The notes below the pieces were generated by a model that saw only the letters and a program-made list of their open reading frames with translations, was not told the origin of the DNA and did not search any database. From assembly GCA_011526085.1 (NCBI GenBank), contig WYBC01000038.1, positions 1 through 64,000 on the forward strand: a stretch of 64,000 nucleotides of DNA, in the 5' to 3' direction. The translations under genes were made by a program, and so were the position numbers. Shown here piece after piece: positions 28,570-38,477 of the stretch (position 1 is the stretch's first letter; each line of letters opens with the position of its first letter). Origin of the DNA: Lysobacter sp. (lineage in GTDB: Bacteria; Pseudomonadota; Gammaproteobacteria; Xanthomonadales; Xanthomonadaceae).

Positions 28570-29058
28570 ATGGACGTGAGACAGATGGAACCCGCGGAAC
28601 TCGACGTGCTGGCCGCGCTGTGGCGCGACGGCTGGCAGGACGCGCATGCCACGATCCTGCCTGCGGCGCTGGCGCGTTACCGGACGCCGGAGAGTTTCCG
28701 GCATCGGCTGGCGGGTGCGATGGCGGACGTGCGTGTCGTCGGTCCGGTCGGCGCGCCGCTCGGCTTCTGCATCGCGCATCGCGACGAGTTGTACCAGCTG
28801 TACGTTTCCGACGTCGCGCGCGGGACGGGCGTCGCCGCGTCGCTGCTGGCCGATGCGGAAGCGCGCCTGCGCGCCACCGGCGTCGACATCGCGTGGCTGG
28901 CCTGCGCCATCGGCAATGCGCGCGCCGCGACGTTCTACGAGAAGCACGGGTGGCGTCGCGTCGGCAGCATGATCAGCCGGCTGACCACGCCGGATGGCGT
29001 GTTTCCGCTGGAGGTCTGGCGCTACGAAAAGCGCCTCGACGACGGTCCGGCGATGTAG
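28570..29058 (+). CDS. GNAT family N-acetyltransferase
   Basis: A 162-residue acetyltransferase with the acetyl-CoA binding pattern LYQLYVSDVARGTGVAASLLADAEARL and NARAATFYEKHGWRRVG. Substrate unknown. The ATG at 28570 follows GGGAGGCGG. It is divergent from frmR, with 224 bp between the two starts; beyond the frmR promoter I see nothing specific in that spacer. Confidence 0.85.
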   Translation: MDVRQMEPAELDVLAALWRDGWQDAHATILPAALARYRTPESFRHRLAGAMADVRVVGPVGAPLGFCIAHRDELYQLYVSDVARGTGVAASLLADAEARLRATGVDIAWLACAIGNARAATFYEKHGWRRVGSMISRLTTPDGVFPLEVWRYEKRLDDGPAM

Positions 29059-29150
29059 CGCCGTCACGGCATGCGCGTGCGTCGCGGGTGAGATCGGCGC
29101 GCCGCCCACCGATCCGCGGCGGGCCGAAATCAAGCCGTTGTCTGACCTGC

Positions 29151-29178
29151 GGCGCAGCGGCCTGAAGGCCGCTGCGCC
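29151..29178. repeat. 12-bp-stem palindrome (same core as the 33.5-kb pair)
   Basis: GGCGCAGCGGCC-TGAA-GGCCGCTGCGCC forms a perfect hairpin. The core AGCGGCCTGAAGGCCGCT is shared with the arms at 33495-33520 and 33545-33570. It lies between two convergent genes and may help terminate both. Confidence 0.75.
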
Positions 29179-29209
29179 GATGTGTCCGCCGGATCTTCGG
29201 AATGGAACT

Positions 29210-29599
29210 TCAGGGCAACCGTTCGCACCAGTACTGCAATTCGCTGCCCTTGCTGGGTTCGTAGACGAAGTGCAGGCCGGTGAAGCCGTGAGGGCCGCCG
29301 GAGGCGAGGAACGGCGGGCGATGTTTGGCCTGATGGATCGGCACCGGTTCGCCGGACGCGATCGCGTAGACGTAGAGATTGATCGCGGCGGCGCGCTCGG
29401 GCGCGATCACGTAGACCGCCTTGAATTCGAAGTAGCGTCCGATCTTCTGCGCCGGCACCCGGTAGGGCGCGTCGGTCGGCGCGGCGTCGACGGTGAAGGG
29501 TTCGCCGCCGTAGACGATGTGGCAGCGCACGCTGTCGGCCTGCGCGCACGGCGCGGCCACCAGCAGCGATGCGAGCAGCGCGAGGCGTCTATCCGCCAT
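29210..29599 (-). CDS. small exported hypothetical protein
   Basis: A 129-residue protein with a signal peptide (MADRRLALLASLLVAAPCAQA) and a mature part containing two Cys (VRCHIVYGG and QYWCERLP) that may pair. It is not recognised. Its start overlaps the 3' end of the CapA-like gene by 11 bp, so the two are probably co-translated. Confidence 0.65.
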   Translation of the reverse strand: MADRRLALLASLLVAAPCAQADSVRCHIVYGGEPFTVDAAPTDAPYRVPAQKIGRYFEFKAVYVIAPERAAAINLYVYAIASGEPVPIHQAKHRPPFLASGGPHGFTGLHFVYEPSKGSELQYWCERLP

Positions 29600-30575
29600 G
29601 GCACTGCCTCGGCTGCGTGTCGCCGCGCCGGCCGCAGGGGCTGGCGGCCTCGGGATCCGGATGCGGGACGCCGTTTTCGTCGAGCCGTACGACGCGCGTG
29701 CGCCACGCGGCCACGCCGCGCTTGTCCAGCGTCGCTTCCAGCGTCCAGCCGGTCAGGGTGGCCTCGGTGTCGAAGCCGTTGAACAGGAAATTGCCGAGGC
29801 TGTAGACGATCGGTTTGCCGTCGTGGATCTCGGCGCCCTGGGTGACGTGCGGATGCGCGCCGACCACCATGTCCGCGCCGGCGTCGAGCATCGCGCGCGC
29901 GAATCGTTTCTGGCGTTCGCTCGGGTAGCCCTCGTTCTCCCAGCCCCAGTGCATGAAGGGGATCACGAGGTCGGCATGATGGCGCGTGCGCGCGGCGATG
30001 ATGTCCTCGATCACCTGTTCATCCTCGCCGCCCCAGGCGACGCCAGGCCTGCCGGCGCCGGCCTCGAACGATCGTGGTTTGAATTCGACATAGCCCAGCA
30101 GCGCGATGCGCAGGCCGTTGCGCTCGACGATCCAGGGGGCGTGCGCTTCCTCAAGATCGGCGCCGCCGCCGAAATAGGGCAGGCCGGCCCGGCGCATCAG
30201 GCCGAGCTGTTCGGCGAAGGCGGCCTTGCCGAAATCGCCGGAGTGGTTGTTGGCGAGCGAGAACGCGTCGAAATGCCGCGCCAGCACCGGAAGCGTGCGC
30301 GGGTCGGCGCGGAAGGTGAAGGGTTTGTCCAGCGCGGTGCCGCCGGTGGCGACCACGCATTCGAGGTTGCCGATGCGCACGTCGGCCCTGCGCAGCCAGG
30401 CGGCGAGCGGTGCGAACGGATCCTCGCCGCGGGCGATCAGTTCGCCCGGCGTCTCGGCCACCATGATGTCGCCGACGAAGGCGATCTCGACGGTGTCCCG
30501 CGCGGCCTGGGCGACGGAGAGCGGCAACGCGGACAGGGCGAGCGGCAGCAGCAATGACGTGGCGGTGGGGCGCAT
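29589..30575 (-). CDS. CapA-family metallophosphatase-like protein
   Basis: A 328-residue exported protein with a signal peptide (cleavage near AQA, residue 24). Motifs are IAFVGDIMV, RIGNLECVV, FSLANNHSGDFG, VIPFMHWGWENEGYP and MVVGAHPHVTQG, which carry the conserved Asp, Asn and His of the CapA/PgsA calcineurin-like family. CapA participates in poly-gamma-glutamate capsule export in Bacillus; no capB/capC is present here, so another role is likely. Confidence 0.87.
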   Translation of the reverse strand: MRPTATSLLLPLALSALPLSVAQAARDTVEIAFVGDIMVAETPGELIARGEDPFAPLAAWLRRADVRIGNLECVVATGGTALDKPFTFRADPRTLPVLARHFDAFSLANNHSGDFGKAAFAEQLGLMRRAGLPYFGGGADLEEAHAPWIVERNGLRIALLGYVEFKPRSFEAGAGRPGVAWGGEDEQVIEDIIAARTRHHADLVIPFMHWGWENEGYPSERQKRFARAMLDAGADMVVGAHPHVTQGAEIHDGKPIVYSLGNFLFNGFDTEATLTGWTLEATLDKRGVAAWRTRVVRLDENGVPHPDPEAASPCGRRGDTQPRQCHGG

Positions 30576-30624
30576 CGGTCGAGTCTGTCACGGCATCGCC
30601 GCGGGTGTAAATCCGCGGCGGTGC

Positions 30625-33372
30625 TCAGCCGGTGTTCTGGATGCCCGCGGCGATGCCGTTGACCGTCGTCACCAGGGCCTGGAACAGCGCGTCGTCGTCG
30701 CGACCGGCCTCGCGCCAGCGCCGCAGCAGCTCCACCTGCAACAGACTGATGGGGTCGACGTAGGGATTGCGCAGGCGGATCGACAGCCGCAGACGGTAGT
30801 CGTCCTGCAGCAGGCGGGTGCGGCCGCGCAGGGCGAGGATGGTGTCGGTGGTGCGCTCGAATTCCTCGGCGATGCCGGCGTGGAAGGCGTCGTGCAGCGG
30901 ACCGGCGAGGTGCGAGTAGCGCTCGAAGATCGCGAGGTCGGATTTCGCCATCAGCATTTCGATGTCGTCGAGCATCGCGGCGAAGAACGGCCAGTCACGC
31001 GCCATCGCGGCCATCTCGTCGAGACCGTGCGTGGCGATGCCGTGCGCGAGCGCGGTGCCGACGCCGTACCAGCCGGTGAGGCCGGAGCGGTTCTGCGACC
31101 ACGCGAACACCCACGGGATCGCGCGCAGCGCTTCGATGCCGCCTTCGCGACGCTTCGACGGGCGCGAGCCAAGACGCAGGCGTTCGATGACGTCGATCGG
31201 CGTCGCCGCGCGGAAATACGCGGGAAAATCCGGGCGATCGTGCACCAGCGCACGATAGTGCGCGCGCGAGACCTGGGCCAGTTCGGTCGCGAGCGCGCGC
31301 CAGCGCGCTTCGCGCGGCTCGGGCGGGCGCGGGCGCAGGCTGGCGCGCAGCACCGCGGCGGTGGCCTGTTCGAGATTGCGCAGCGCCAGCGCGCGGATGC
31401 CGTACTTGCGATGGATGACCTCGCCCTGCTCGGTGACGCGCAGGGTGCCGTCGACCGTGCCGCGCGGTGCGGCGATGATCGCGCGTTCGGTCTTGCCGCC
31501 GCCGCGGCTGACCGAGCCGCCGCGGCCATGGAAGAACACGATGCGCACGCCGGCCTGCTGCGACAGCTCCAGCAGTTCGGCCTGGGTGCGCTGCAGCGAC
31601 CAGCGCGAGGCGAGGATGCCGCCGTCCTTGGCGCTGTCGGAATAGCCGAGCATCACGATCTGGCGATCGCCGCGGGCGCGCAGATGCGCGCGATAGACGG
31701 GATCGTCGAACAGTGCGCGCATGATCTCCGGCGCGGCGCGCAGGTCGTCGATGGTTTCGAACAGCGGCGCGACATCGAGCGGCACCGTCTCGCCATCGGT
31801 CTGATCGTACTCGGTGCAGCCGGCGACGCGCGCCAGCGCCAGCACCGCGAGCGCGTCGGCGGCGCTGCGGCTCATGCTGATGATGTAGGGGCCGAACGCA
31901 TGCGCGCCGAAGCGGATGCGGGCCTCGCGCACCGTGCGCAGCACGTCGAGCGTGGCCTGCGCGCCGGCGGCGTCGCGATCGATCCGCGCGCGGCCGTCGA
32001 TCATCGCGTGCAACTGCGGGATGCGCGCATCGGGCGTGCGCGTGGCCCAATCGCCGTCGCCCAGCAACGCCGACACCGCGGCATCGTGGGTGCCGGAGTC
32101 CTGGCGCAGATCGAGCGTGGCCAGATGGAAGCCGAAGCTGCGCACGCGCCACAGCACGCGCTGCAGCGCGAAGCGGCCGGCATGCTCGCCGCGGTGCCGC
32201 TGCAGGCTGCGGTCGATCCCCTGCAGGTCGGAGATGAAGGCGTCGGCATCGGCGTAGCCGATGTCGTCGTCGTCGGATCCTGTCGACGACGATTCGGTGG
32301 CGGACAACCGCGCACGCATCAGGTTCAGCAGCTGCCGATAGGGCATGTCCGCCAGCCGCGGACTGAGCCGCGCGGCGACCTGCGGCAGCATCGCGGTATA
32401 GCGCGCGATCCGCGCCTCGATGTCGTCGTCCACGCCGATCCGGCTGCGGCTCTGGGTCAGGATGTCGCCCAGCGCCTGCAGGTCGGCGCGGTAGTTCGCG
32501 AGCACGCTGGCGCGCTGCGCGGTGAGCGCGGCGCGGATGGTGTCGGCGCCGACGTTCGGATTGCCGTCCATGTCGCCGCCGACCCAGGTGCCGAAGCGCA
32601 GCACCGGCGGCAGATCGATGCGGCGATAGTCCGGGTCGTCGCCGTACACCGCTTCGATCGCGTCCGCGAACGCTTCGTAATAGACGGGCAGCGCGCGGAA
32701 CAGCACGTGGTTGAGGTAGTAACCGATGTGTTCGACCTCGTCGGTCACGGTCGGCTGCTGCTGCGGGGCGTCGGCGGTCTGCCAGCTCGCGGTCAGCGCC
32801 TGGCGGATGCGCGCGGTGTCGGCGCCGCGTTCGGCCGGCGTGCGCTGGCGGTCGATGTCCGCGATCAGGCGCTCGGTGATCGTGCGCTCCTTCAGCAGCA
32901 GCGCGCGGCGCACGGCTTCGGTCGGGTGCGCGGTGAACACCGGTTCGATCCGCAGCCGCGGCAGCAACGCGCGCAGTTCATCGAAGCCGACGCCGTCGTC
33001 GCGCAGCGCGCGCAGGGTCGCGGTGAGGCCGCCGGGCTGCGGGGCGTCGGTACTGCGCTGGTAATCGCGGCGGCGGCGGATGCGATGGATGCGCTCGGCG
33101 AGGTTCACCACGCCGAAATAGGCGGCGAAGGCGCGGACGAGGGCGTCGGCGTCCTCCAGCGGCACCTGGGCGAGACGGGCGGCGAGTTCGTCGATGGTCT
33201 CGCCCTGCTCACGGCGCGCGATCGCGGCGCGGCGGACGGATTCCACCTGTTCCAGGCGTTCGGCCGAGACCTGCTCGGCCAGCATGTCGCCGACCATCGT
33301 CCCCAGCCGGCGCACGTCGTCGCGCAGCAGGGTATCGGTCTCGGCGAATTCGAGGGTGTCGCGGACGCGCAT
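30625..33372 (-). CDS. ppc: phosphoenolpyruvate carboxylase
   Basis: A 915-residue anaplerotic enzyme that makes oxaloacetate from PEP and bicarbonate. The catalytic His149 is in FTAHPTEAVRR; other signatures are ATLDLRQDSGTHDAAVS, GYSDSAKDGG, VFFHGRGGSVSRGGG and the C-terminal AAGIQNTG. The ATG at 33372 gives the standard length; the frame runs on to 33543 across a palindromic repeat and is not coding there. It is followed 50 bp downstream by the CapA-like gene on the same strand. Confidence 0.96.
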   Translation of the reverse strand: MRVRDTLEFAETDTLLRDDVRRLGTMVGDMLAEQVSAERLEQVESVRRAAIARREQGETIDELAARLAQVPLEDADALVRAFAAYFGVVNLAERIHRIRRRRDYQRSTDAPQPGGLTATLRALRDDGVGFDELRALLPRLRIEPVFTAHPTEAVRRALLLKERTITERLIADIDRQRTPAERGADTARIRQALTASWQTADAPQQQPTVTDEVEHIGYYLNHVLFRALPVYYEAFADAIEAVYGDDPDYRRIDLPPVLRFGTWVGGDMDGNPNVGADTIRAALTAQRASVLANYRADLQALGDILTQSRSRIGVDDDIEARIARYTAMLPQVAARLSPRLADMPYRQLLNLMRARLSATESSSTGSDDDDIGYADADAFISDLQGIDRSLQRHRGEHAGRFALQRVLWRVRSFGFHLATLDLRQDSGTHDAAVSALLGDGDWATRTPDARIPQLHAMIDGRARIDRDAAGAQATLDVLRTVREARIRFGAHAFGPYIISMSRSAADALAVLALARVAGCTEYDQTDGETVPLDVAPLFETIDDLRAAPEIMRALFDDPVYRAHLRARGDRQIVMLGYSDSAKDGGILASRWSLQRTQAELLELSQQAGVRIVFFHGRGGSVSRGGGKTERAIIAAPRGTVDGTLRVTEQGEVIHRKYGIRALALRNLEQATAAVLRASLRPRPPEPREARWRALATELAQVSRAHYRALVHDRPDFPAYFRAATPIDVIERLRLGSRPSKRREGGIEALRAIPWVFAWSQNRSGLTGWYGVGTALAHGIATHGLDEMAAMARDWPFFAAMLDDIEMLMAKSDLAIFERYSHLAGPLHDAFHAGIAEEFERTTDTILALRGRTRLLQDDYRLRLSIRLRNPYVDPISLLQVELLRRWREAGRDDDALFQALVTTVNGIAAGIQNTG

Positions 33373-33494
33373 CGATGGACTCGCAGTGGGGGTGCGAACC
33401 TCCGAGGCTATCCGAATTCGGGTCGGCGTGACGATGTATTCGTGTGCATGGGCGTGCCGGCGGCCCGCGGCGGGCCCGCGATGCATGCCGTCCA

Positions 33495-33570
33495 CGGTAG
33501 AGCGGCCTTCAGGCCGCTGCTTCGTTTTTGGGATTCGCACCAAGGCAGCGGCCTGAAGGCCGCTCTACCG
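33495..33570. repeat. perfect 26-bp inverted repeat, GTAG-type palindromes
   Basis: Positions 33495-33520 and 33545-33570 are perfect inverted copies separated by 24 bases; each contains GGTAGAGCGGCC-TTCA-GGCCGCTGC. They lie between the glutamate-cysteine ligase gene and ppc, both on the minus strand. The remaining spacer to 33372 shows no gene. Confidence 0.85.
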
Positions 33571-33591
33571 GAGCGTGCGCTCCGGCGCGTT

Positions 33592-34971
33592 TCAATATGC
33601 GAATTCGCGGAACACGCGGTCGATGTCGCCCTGCCATTCGCCGTGGAACAGGGCGAGCTTGCGTTCGGCGGCCGTCTGGCCGCTTTCGACGACTTCGATC
33701 ACCGGGTCGAGGAAGCGGCTTTCGTCGGCGCCCTTGCTGTTGCGCACGGCGCGTCGCTGCAGGCCGGCGGCGGAGATCTTCAGCGCTTCGCGGGCGAGAT
33801 CGCGCAGGCTGCCGTTGCGGTCCGCGCCGATGCGCGCCGGCACCCGCAGTCCCAGCTTCGGCACCTGGTCGCGCAGCGTGTTGCGCTCGGCCATGCTGAA
33901 GTCCTTGACCAGATCCCAGGCGGCGTCGAGCGCCGCGTCGTCGTACAGCAGGCCGACCCAGAACGCCGGCAGCGCGCACAGGCGATTCCAGGGGCCGCCG
34001 TCGGCGCCGCGCATCTCGAGATATTTCTTCAGCCGCACTTCGGGGAAGGCGGTGGTCATGTGGTCGGACCAGTCGCGCAGGGTCGGCAGCTTGCCGGGCA
34101 GGGCGGGCAGCTTGCCGGCCATGAAATCGCGGAAGCTCTGGCCGCTGGCGTCCACGTATTCGCCGTCGCGGTAGGAAAAATACATCGGCACGTCGAGCAG
34201 ATAGTCGACGTAGCGCTCGTAGCCGAAACCGTCCTCGAACACGAAGTCGAGCATGCCGGTGCGATCGGCGTCGGTGTCGGTCCAGATGTGCGAGCGATAG
34301 GAGAGATAGCCGTTGGGCCGGCCCTCGGTGAACGGCGAATCCGCGAACAGCGCGGTCGCGATCGGCTGCAGCGCCAGCGAGACGCGGAACTTCTTCACCA
34401 TGTCCGCTTCGCTGGCGTAATCGAGATTGACCTGCACCGTGCAGGTGCGGGTCATCATGTCCAGACCGAGGCCGCCGACCTTCGGCATGTAGGCGCGCAT
34501 GATCTTGTAGCGGCCCTTCGGCATCCACGGCATCTGGTCGCGGCGCCATTTCGGCTGGAAGCCCATGCCGAGGAAGCCGAGCCCGAGTTCGTCGGCGACG
34601 GCCTTCACTTCCTTCAGATGGCTGCCGACTTCGCTGCAGGTCTGGTGGATGTTCTCCAGCGGCGCGCCGGAGAGTTCCAGCTGTCCGGCGGGTTCCAGCG
34701 TGACCGAGGCGTTGTCCTTGAGCAGCGCGATGGTGCGGCCGTGCTCGTTCACCGGCTCCCAGCCGAAGCGGGTCAGGCCGATGAGCAGCGCCTCGATGCC
34801 GCGCTCGCCGTCGAACGTGGGCGGCATCAGATCGTCGAGGCGGAACCCGAACTTCTCGTGTTCGGTACCGATGCGCCAATCGGCTTTCGGCTTCTCGCCG
34901 GAGGCGAGGACCGCCGCCAGCTGGTCGCGATCGGTGATGGGCGTGTCGGCGACGTGGCTGGGGCTGGACAT
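33592..34971 (-). CDS. gshA: glutamate-cysteine ligase (plant/alpha-proteobacterial type)
   Basis: A 459-residue enzyme for the first step of glutathione synthesis. It belongs to the GCS2-like class found in plants, alphaproteobacteria and xanthomonads: [66 protein letters not shown] and the C-terminal [18 protein letters not shown]. The product glutathione is the cofactor of the adhC/fghA pathway in this window. Start ATG 34971 is preceded by GGAACG. Confidence 0.93.
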   Translation of the reverse strand: MSSPSHVADTPITDRDQLAAVLASGEKPKADWRIGTEHEKFGFRLDDLMPPTFDGERGIEALLIGLTRFGWEPVNEHGRTIALLKDNASVTLEPAGQLELSGAPLENIHQTCSEVGSHLKEVKAVADELGLGFLGMGFQPKWRRDQMPWMPKGRYKIMRAYMPKVGGLGLDMMTRTCTVQVNLDYASEADMVKKFRVSLALQPIATALFADSPFTEGRPNGYLSYRSHIWTDTDADRTGMLDFVFEDGFGYERYVDYLLDVPMYFSYRDGEYVDASGQSFRDFMAGKLPALPGKLPTLRDWSDHMTTAFPEVRLKKYLEMRGADGGPWNRLCALPAFWVGLLYDDAALDAAWDLVKDFSMAERNTLRDQVPKLGLRVPARIGADRNGSLRDLAREALKISAAGLQRRAVRNSKGADESRFLDPVIEVVESGQTAAERKLALFHGEWQGDIDRVFREFAY

Positions 34972-35119
34972 GGTCGTTCCGTGAGGATGGGGCTGGAGCC
35001 GGGCAAGGTCCGGTCCGGGAGGGAGGCCCCGGGCGGGCGGAACGTTGCGCGGCGATGGCGGGTAGGCGAGATGGGGTTGCTGCCCTACCATCGCAAGATC
35101 CGCACTATAGCCGTCGTCG

Positions 35120-36730
35120 ATGATCCGGATTGTTGCCGCGCTGCTCTGTCTGTGTTCCATCGGGGCGGCGCCGGCCACGGCGGCGCGGAGTCCGGCGGCG
35201 CAGGGCCCTGCGCGGTCGACGACGCAGCTGGAACGCGGCAACGGCCCGGAGCCGTCGACGCTGGATGCGCACAAGTGCCAGGAAGTCGCCTGCGGCAACG
35301 TGCTGCGCGATCTGTACGAAGGCCTGGTCGCCGAAGACGCCGCCGGGCGCCTGATCCCGGGCATGGCCGAGCGCTGGACGGTGTCCACCGACGGCCGGCT
35401 CTGGACCTTCCATCTGCGCGCCGGGCTGCGCTGGAGCAACGGCGAGCCGCTCGACGCGCCGCAGATCGTCGCGAGCTTCCGCCGCGCGTTCGCGCCGCAG
35501 ACCGCCGCGCCGTTCGCCGAGCAGTTCGGCGCCGTGCTCAACGCCGCGGCGGTGCAGGCCGGGGAGATGCCGCCGATGCGCCTCGGCATCGATGCGCCCG
35601 ACGCGCGTACCGTGCGCATCCGCACCACCCGTGCGGTCGGTCTGCCCGCGCTGCTGACCCTGCCGATCGCGTTTCCGGTGTATCTGCCCGCGGTCGAGCG
35701 CCACGGCAACCAGCACACCCGGCCGGGCCGGCTGGTGAGCAACGGCGCGTATCGGTTGGCCGCGTGGACGCCGCAGGCGAACATGACGGTGGAGAAGAAT
35801 CCGCGATTCCACGCTGCATCTGCGGTGCGCATCGCGCGGGTGCGGTTCCATGTCACCGAGGACGCCGCCGCCGAGCTGCAACGCTATGCCGCCGGCGATC
35901 TGCACATCACCGAAACCCTGCCGCCTCAGCCGTTGCCCGCGTTGCGCGCACGCTTCGGCGCGCAGATCCGGATCTCGCCCTACATCGGCGCGTTCTGGCT
36001 CGGCATGAACGTGGTGCGGCCGCCGCTGAAGGACGATCCGCGCCTGCGCGAAGCCCTGTCGCTGGCGGTGGATCGCGACAGGCTCACGCGTTACGTCACC
36101 GGCTTCGGCGAAACGCCGGCCTACGGCATCGTGCCGCCCGGCCTGCCGGGCTACGCGCCGGCGCAGTTGCACTGGGCCGGTTGGGACCAGGCGCGGCGCG
36201 AGGCGCGGGCGCGGGCGCTGTATCGCGCCGCGGGCTATTCCGAAGCGAATCCGCTCACGCTCGAACTGCGTTACAACACGTCCACGCCGCACCGGCGCTT
36301 GACCCTGGCGGTGGCCGCGATGTGGCGCGACACGCTCGGGGTGCGCGTCCGCCTGCGCAACGAGGAATGGAAGGTGTTCGTGCAGAACCGTCGCCAGCGC
36401 GCGATCACCCAGGTGTTCCGCGGCGGCTGGATCGGCGATGTCGCCGATCCGCGCAACTTCCTGGCCGCGTTCGCCGACGACGGTGCGCTGAACTGGCCCG
36501 GTTACGACGACGCGCGCTACCGCGCGCTGTTCGCGAAGGCCGACGCCGCCCGCAGCGAACCCGCGCGCAACGCCTGGCTGCGCGCCGCCGAGACCCGGCT
36601 TCTGCACGGGCATGCGCTGATTCCGCTGTACTTCTACACGTCGAAGCATCTGGTCGCGCCGCAGGTGCGCGGGTTCGAGGCGAATCCGCTGGACCGGCAT
36701 CCGTCGCGATGGCTGGCGCTGCGCGAATGA
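35120..36730 (+). CDS. oligopeptide-type ABC transporter substrate-binding protein (OppA-like)
   Basis: A 536-residue SBP_bac_5 family periplasmic protein with a Sec signal ([21 protein letters not shown]). The core pattern [47 protein letters not shown] and [22 protein letters not shown] matches oligopeptide binders. It is followed by a VIT-type metal transporter and then OppB. No OppC, OppD or OppF gene lies in the window. Confidence 0.9.
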   Translation: MIRIVAALLCLCSIGAAPATAARSPAAQGPARSTTQLERGNGPEPSTLDAHKCQEVACGNVLRDLYEGLVAEDAAGRLIPGMAERWTVSTDGRLWTFHLRAGLRWSNGEPLDAPQIVASFRRAFAPQTAAPFAEQFGAVLNAAAVQAGEMPPMRLGIDAPDARTVRIRTTRAVGLPALLTLPIAFPVYLPAVERHGNQHTRPGRLVSNGAYRLAAWTPQANMTVEKNPRFHAASAVRIARVRFHVTEDAAAELQRYAAGDLHITETLPPQPLPALRARFGAQIRISPYIGAFWLGMNVVRPPLKDDPRLREALSLAVDRDRLTRYVTGFGETPAYGIVPPGLPGYAPAQLHWAGWDQARREARARALYRAAGYSEANPLTLELRYNTSTPHRRLTLAVAAMWRDTLGVRVRLRNEEWKVFVQNRRQRAITQVFRGGWIGDVADPRNFLAAFADDGALNWPGYDDARYRALFAKADAARSEPARNAWLRAAETRLLHGHALIPLYFYTSKHLVAPQVRGFEANPLDRHPSRWLALRE

Positions 36731-36819
36731 GATTCGACTCCGGCCCTCTCCGCGACGCGCAGTACACTGTCCGCATCGCGACGCGGTCCCTCCGCGCGCC
36801 GCCTTCACTGGAGTGACCG

Positions 36820-37518
36820 ATGCGCCGCTGGCACCTCGAAACCCATCGCACCGATCGCGTCGGCTGGCTGCGCGCGGCCGTGCTCGGCGCCAACGACGGC
36901 ATCATCTCGATCGCCGGCCTCGTGGTGGGCGTGGCCGCGACCGGTGCGACCACCGCGGCCGTGCTCGGCAGCGGTGTCGCCGGCATCGTCGCCGGCGCGA
37001 TGTCGATGGCCGCCGGCGAATACGTTTCGGTGCAATCGCAGGCCGACACCGAGAACGCCGACATCGCCAAGGAAATGCGCGAGTTGGCCGAAGAGCCCGA
37101 GCACGAGTTGCTGGAACTCACCCACATCTACGTCCAGCGCGGGCTGACGCCCGATCTCGCGGCGCAGGTCGCGCAGCAGCTCACCGCGCACGACGCGCTG
37201 GCCGCGCACAAGCGCGACGAGCTGGGCATCACCGACGCGCTCAGCGCGCGGCCGCTGCAGGCGGCGCTGGCGTCCGCGGGCGCGTTCACCGCGGGTGCGG
37301 TGCTGCCGATCGCCGCCGTGGCGTTGGCCCCTGCCGGCCGGATCGAACTCGTCACCTTCGCGGTGACCCTGCTCGCGCTGTTCGGTTCCGGTGCGCTCGC
37401 CGGCTGGGCCGGCGGTGCGTCGCCGCTGCGCGGCGCGCTGCGGGTCGGTTTCTGGGGCGCGATGGCGATGGCCGCCGCGGCGCTGATCGGCCGTCTGTTC
37501 CACGTCCAGCTCGCATGA
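36820..37518 (+). CDS. VIT1/CCC1 family Fe/Mn transporter
   Basis: A 232-residue membrane protein of the vacuolar iron transporter family. DRVGWLRAAVLGANDGIISIAGLVVGVA and AGAMSMAAGEYVSVQSQADTENADI are the family hallmarks; five transmembrane helices are expected, with the acidic linker EMRELAEEPEHELLEL between helices 2 and 3 forming the metal-binding region. GGAG upstream supports the start. It is inserted between OppA-like and OppB-like genes, with 4 bp before the latter. Confidence 0.92.
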   Translation: MRRWHLETHRTDRVGWLRAAVLGANDGIISIAGLVVGVAATGATTAAVLGSGVAGIVAGAMSMAAGEYVSVQSQADTENADIAKEMRELAEEPEHELLELTHIYVQRGLTPDLAAQVAQQLTAHDALAAHKRDELGITDALSARPLQAALASAGAFTAGAVLPIAAVALAPAGRIELVTFAVTLLALFGSGALAGWAGGASPLRGALRVGFWGAMAMAAAALIGRLFHVQLA

Positions 37519-37522
37519 TCGG

Positions 37523-38437
37523 ATGAAGCGGTTCGCCGGGCGCCTGCTCGAAGCCCTGTTGACGCTGTGGCTGTTGGCCACGCTGTGCTTCGTCCTGCTG
37601 CGCGCCGCGCCCGGCGGGCCGTTCGACACCGAGAAGGCCGCGCCGCCGGAAGTGCAGGCCGCGCTCGAAGCGCGCTATCGCCTCGATCGGCCGCTGGTCG
37701 CGCAGTACGGCGCATGGCTGGGCGATGTCGCGCGCGGCGATCTCGGGCCGTCGTTCCAGTATCCCGACTACACCGTCAATCAACTCGTCGCCCAGGCGCT
37801 GCCGGTGTCGCTGCTCAACGGCGGTCTCGCGCTGCTGCTGGCGCTGCTGCTCGGCGTGCCGCTGGGCGTGTGGGCGGCGCTGCGCGCGGGCGCGTGGGTC
37901 GATCGCATGCTGATGCTGTTCGCGGGCCTGGGACTGGCGGTGCCGAAGTTCGTGGTCGCGCCGCTGCTGGTGCTGCTGTTCGCGGTGACCCTGCAATGGT
38001 TGCCCGCGGGCGGTTGGGGCGAGTGGGACAACATCGTGCTGCCGGTGATCGCGCTGGCGTTGCCGAACCTCGCCTACTGCGCGCGCCTCACCCGCGCGTC
38101 GATGCTGGAAACGCTCGGCGCCGAATATCTGGTCGCCGCCCGCGCCCGCGGCCTGTCGGAGGCGCGGTTGCTGTTCGCGCACGCGCTCAAGCCGGGGCTG
38201 CTGCCGGTGATCGCCTGGCTGTCGCCGGCCCTGATCAACATCGTCACCGGCTCCGCGGTGGTCGAGCAGGTGTTCGGCATTCCCGGCATGGGCCGCTATT
38301 TCGTGCAGGGCGCGTTGAATCGCGACTACACGCTGGTGCTCGGCGTGGTGCTGGTGGTCGGCGCGCTGATCGTCGCGATCAACGCGCTGGTCGACGCATT
38401 GCGCGCATGGATGGATCCGCGGCTGCGCGACGCCTGA
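37523..38437 (+). CDS. oligopeptide-type ABC transporter permease (OppB-like)
   Basis: A 304-residue permease with six transmembrane segments. The N-terminus LLEALLTLWLLATLCFVLLRAAPGGPFD and the EAA-loop region ARARGLSEARLLFAHALKPGLLPVI, plus VVEQVFGIPGMGRYFVQG, are typical of OppB/DppB. The expected OppC partner gene does not follow: the next gene is convergent. The transporter must use subunits coded elsewhere, or is degraded. Confidence 0.92.
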   Translation: MKRFAGRLLEALLTLWLLATLCFVLLRAAPGGPFDTEKAAPPEVQAALEARYRLDRPLVAQYGAWLGDVARGDLGPSFQYPDYTVNQLVAQALPVSLLNGGLALLLALLLGVPLGVWAALRAGAWVDRMLMLFAGLGLAVPKFVVAPLLVLLFAVTLQWLPAGGWGEWDNIVLPVIALALPNLAYCARLTRASMLETLGAEYLVAARARGLSEARLLFAHALKPGLLPVIAWLSPALINIVTGSAVVEQVFGIPGMGRYFVQGALNRDYTLVLGVVLVVGALIVAINALVDALRAWMDPRLRDA

Positions 38438-38477
38438 CCGGCGCGATGCCGCGCATCGCGCCGGTCGGCGGAGTCGC

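Noticed and set aside
30226-36816. Very long plus-strand open frame (about 2200 codons) across ppc and glutamate-cysteine ligase
   Set aside because: It is the antisense frame of high-GC genes; it spans three real genes, has Arg/Ala-rich translation without motifs and crosses repeats.
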